Origin: Desulfuromonadales bacterium | GTDB taxonomy: Bacteria; Desulfobacterota; Desulfuromonadia; Geobacterales; Pseudopelobacteraceae | DNA length: 7,652 nt | NCBI GenBank assembly: GCA_015688915.1 | Contig: JAATGX010000227.1 | Location: 1-7,652, forward strand | Direction of reading: 5' to 3' | Shown: positions 7,152 through 7,652 of the stretch, piece after piece | Layout: every line of letters starts with the position of its first letter | Numbering within the stretch: the first letter of the stretch is position 1 | Notes under the pieces: generated by a model | Told to the model about the DNA's origin: nothing | Seen by the model: only the letters and a program-made list of their open reading frames with translations | Databases searched by the model: none | Translations under genes and position numbers: made by a program

Positions 7152-7652
7152 GTGATAGTATCCCCTGTTTCCATCGTCATCGTCACCTATAACTCCGCCG
7201 GCACGATCGGATCGTGCCTGTCGAGTGTGATGGCGACCCTGCGTCAAGGCGACGATGTGGTCGTCGTGGACAATAACTCCCGTGATACCACATTGTCGAT
7301 CGTTGCCGCCTTGACCGCCACGACCGTCCCCGGTATTGTGACCGTCATCTCCAATCCCGCCAACAGCGGATTTTCCGTCGCCACCAACCAGGGCATCGTG
7401 GCGACGGAATCCCCGCTCATCGTGCTGCTGAATCCCGATACAATCGTCACTCCCGGCTGGCTGGAACGAATGTCCGCCCATTTCAGGGGCAACGAGGTGG
7501 GGGCCGTGGGGCCGGTTTCCAATTTTGCCGCCGGCAGGCAATCAGTGGCTCTGCACTGGCCGGATCCGCTTCCGGCCGGGATCGGACCCGATGAAGCCGC
7601 AGCCCGTTTGTATGCAGGTAACTGGGGAAAAGCGGAAAAAACAGAAAAAGGG
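7152..7652 (+). CDS. Family 2 glycosyltransferase, N-terminal part (3' end outside window)
   Basis: The frame is open from 7152 to the last base (167 codons) and continues beyond the window. The sequence is a GT2 catalytic domain: SIVIVTYNSAGTI at about residues 7-19, VVVVDNNSRDTT at 36-47, NSGFSVATNQGI at 71-82, LLNPDT at 92-97 (the metal/nucleotide-binding DxD-type site) and GPVSNF at 120-125. The NPDT motif and NxGF block place it near rhamnosyltransferase-like GT2 enzymes, closer to the last domain of the giant protein than to its first two. The proposed start is GTG 7152, the only start-like codon before the domain, 12 bp after the TPR stop, with a weak AGCGGG (7138-7143) 8 nt upstream. 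It shares the reading frame of the TPR gene, so translational coupling or a split fusion is possible. It likely transfers a sugar in the same glycan pathway; the donor is unknown. Confidence 0.85.
   Translation, partial: MIVSPVSIVIVTYNSAGTIGSCLSSVMATLRQGDDVVVVDNNSRDTTLSIVAALTATTVPGIVTVISNPANSGFSVATNQGIVATESPLIVLLNPDTIVTPGWLERMSAHFRGNEVGAVGPVSNFAAGRQSVALHWPDPLPAGIGPDEAAARLYAGNWGKAEKTEKG

Noticed and set aside
7229..7231. ATG at 7229 as the start of the last GT2
   Set aside because: Starting there would remove the first strand of the GT2 fold (VSIVIVTYN). GTG 7152 keeps the domain whole.
6669..7541. Long open frame on the minus strand (290 codons) across the TPR and GT2 genes
   Set aside because: It is antisense to two well-supported coding regions, crosses their junction, is rich in Gly/His/Asp/Arg with no recognisable domain, and lacks a ribosome-binding site. 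It is a composition shadow.

Overview
This 7.65 kb window is a dense, one-directional (+ strand) glycosyltransferase locus. It looks like part of a polysaccharide, O-antigen or flagellin-glycosylation cluster from a Gram-negative bacterium. The mix of very large multi-domain glycosyltransferases with TPR proteins, moderately high GC and TGATG coupling resembles Geobacter/Pelobacter-type Desulfuromonadia. That placement comes from memory of family style, not from a search, and other delta-proteobacteria or related phyla remain possible.

Layout. Positions 1-981 hold the 3' end of a gene whose start lies outside the window: the acceptor half of a family-2 glycosyltransferase (GT2) followed by a TPR-like helical tail. 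Its stop overlaps the start of the next gene by one base (TGATG). Positions 981-6005 hold one 1674-residue protein that strings together GT2, GT2, a class I SAM methyltransferase, GT2, a GT-B fold (GT4-like) glycosyltransferase and a final rhamnosyltransferase-like GT2. A 174-bp gap (6006-6179) holds a candidate sigma-70 promoter and a good Shine-Dalgarno sequence. Positions 6180-7139 encode a 319-residue TPR protein built from two copies of one module. From 7152 to the window end runs the N-terminal part of another GT2, missing from a simple closed-ORF view because its stop lies outside the window. It is in the same reading frame as the TPR gene, one TAG codon downstream.

How the parts may fit together. 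The giant protein carries five sugar-transfer domains and one methyl-transfer domain, so it could add several sugars and a methyl group to one growing glycan. The TPR segments may be scaffolds for partner enzymes or protein acceptors. Both statements are inference; donor, acceptor and product cannot be read from sequence.

The most informative signal is a 120-bp direct repeat (1082-1201 and 1877-1996) inside the giant gene. It is almost identical at the DNA level and has sharply more diverged flanks, as expected of recent gene conversion or segmental duplication between the catalytic cores of the first two GT2 domains. No RNA genes, IS elements, CRISPR arrays or convincing intrinsic terminators were seen.
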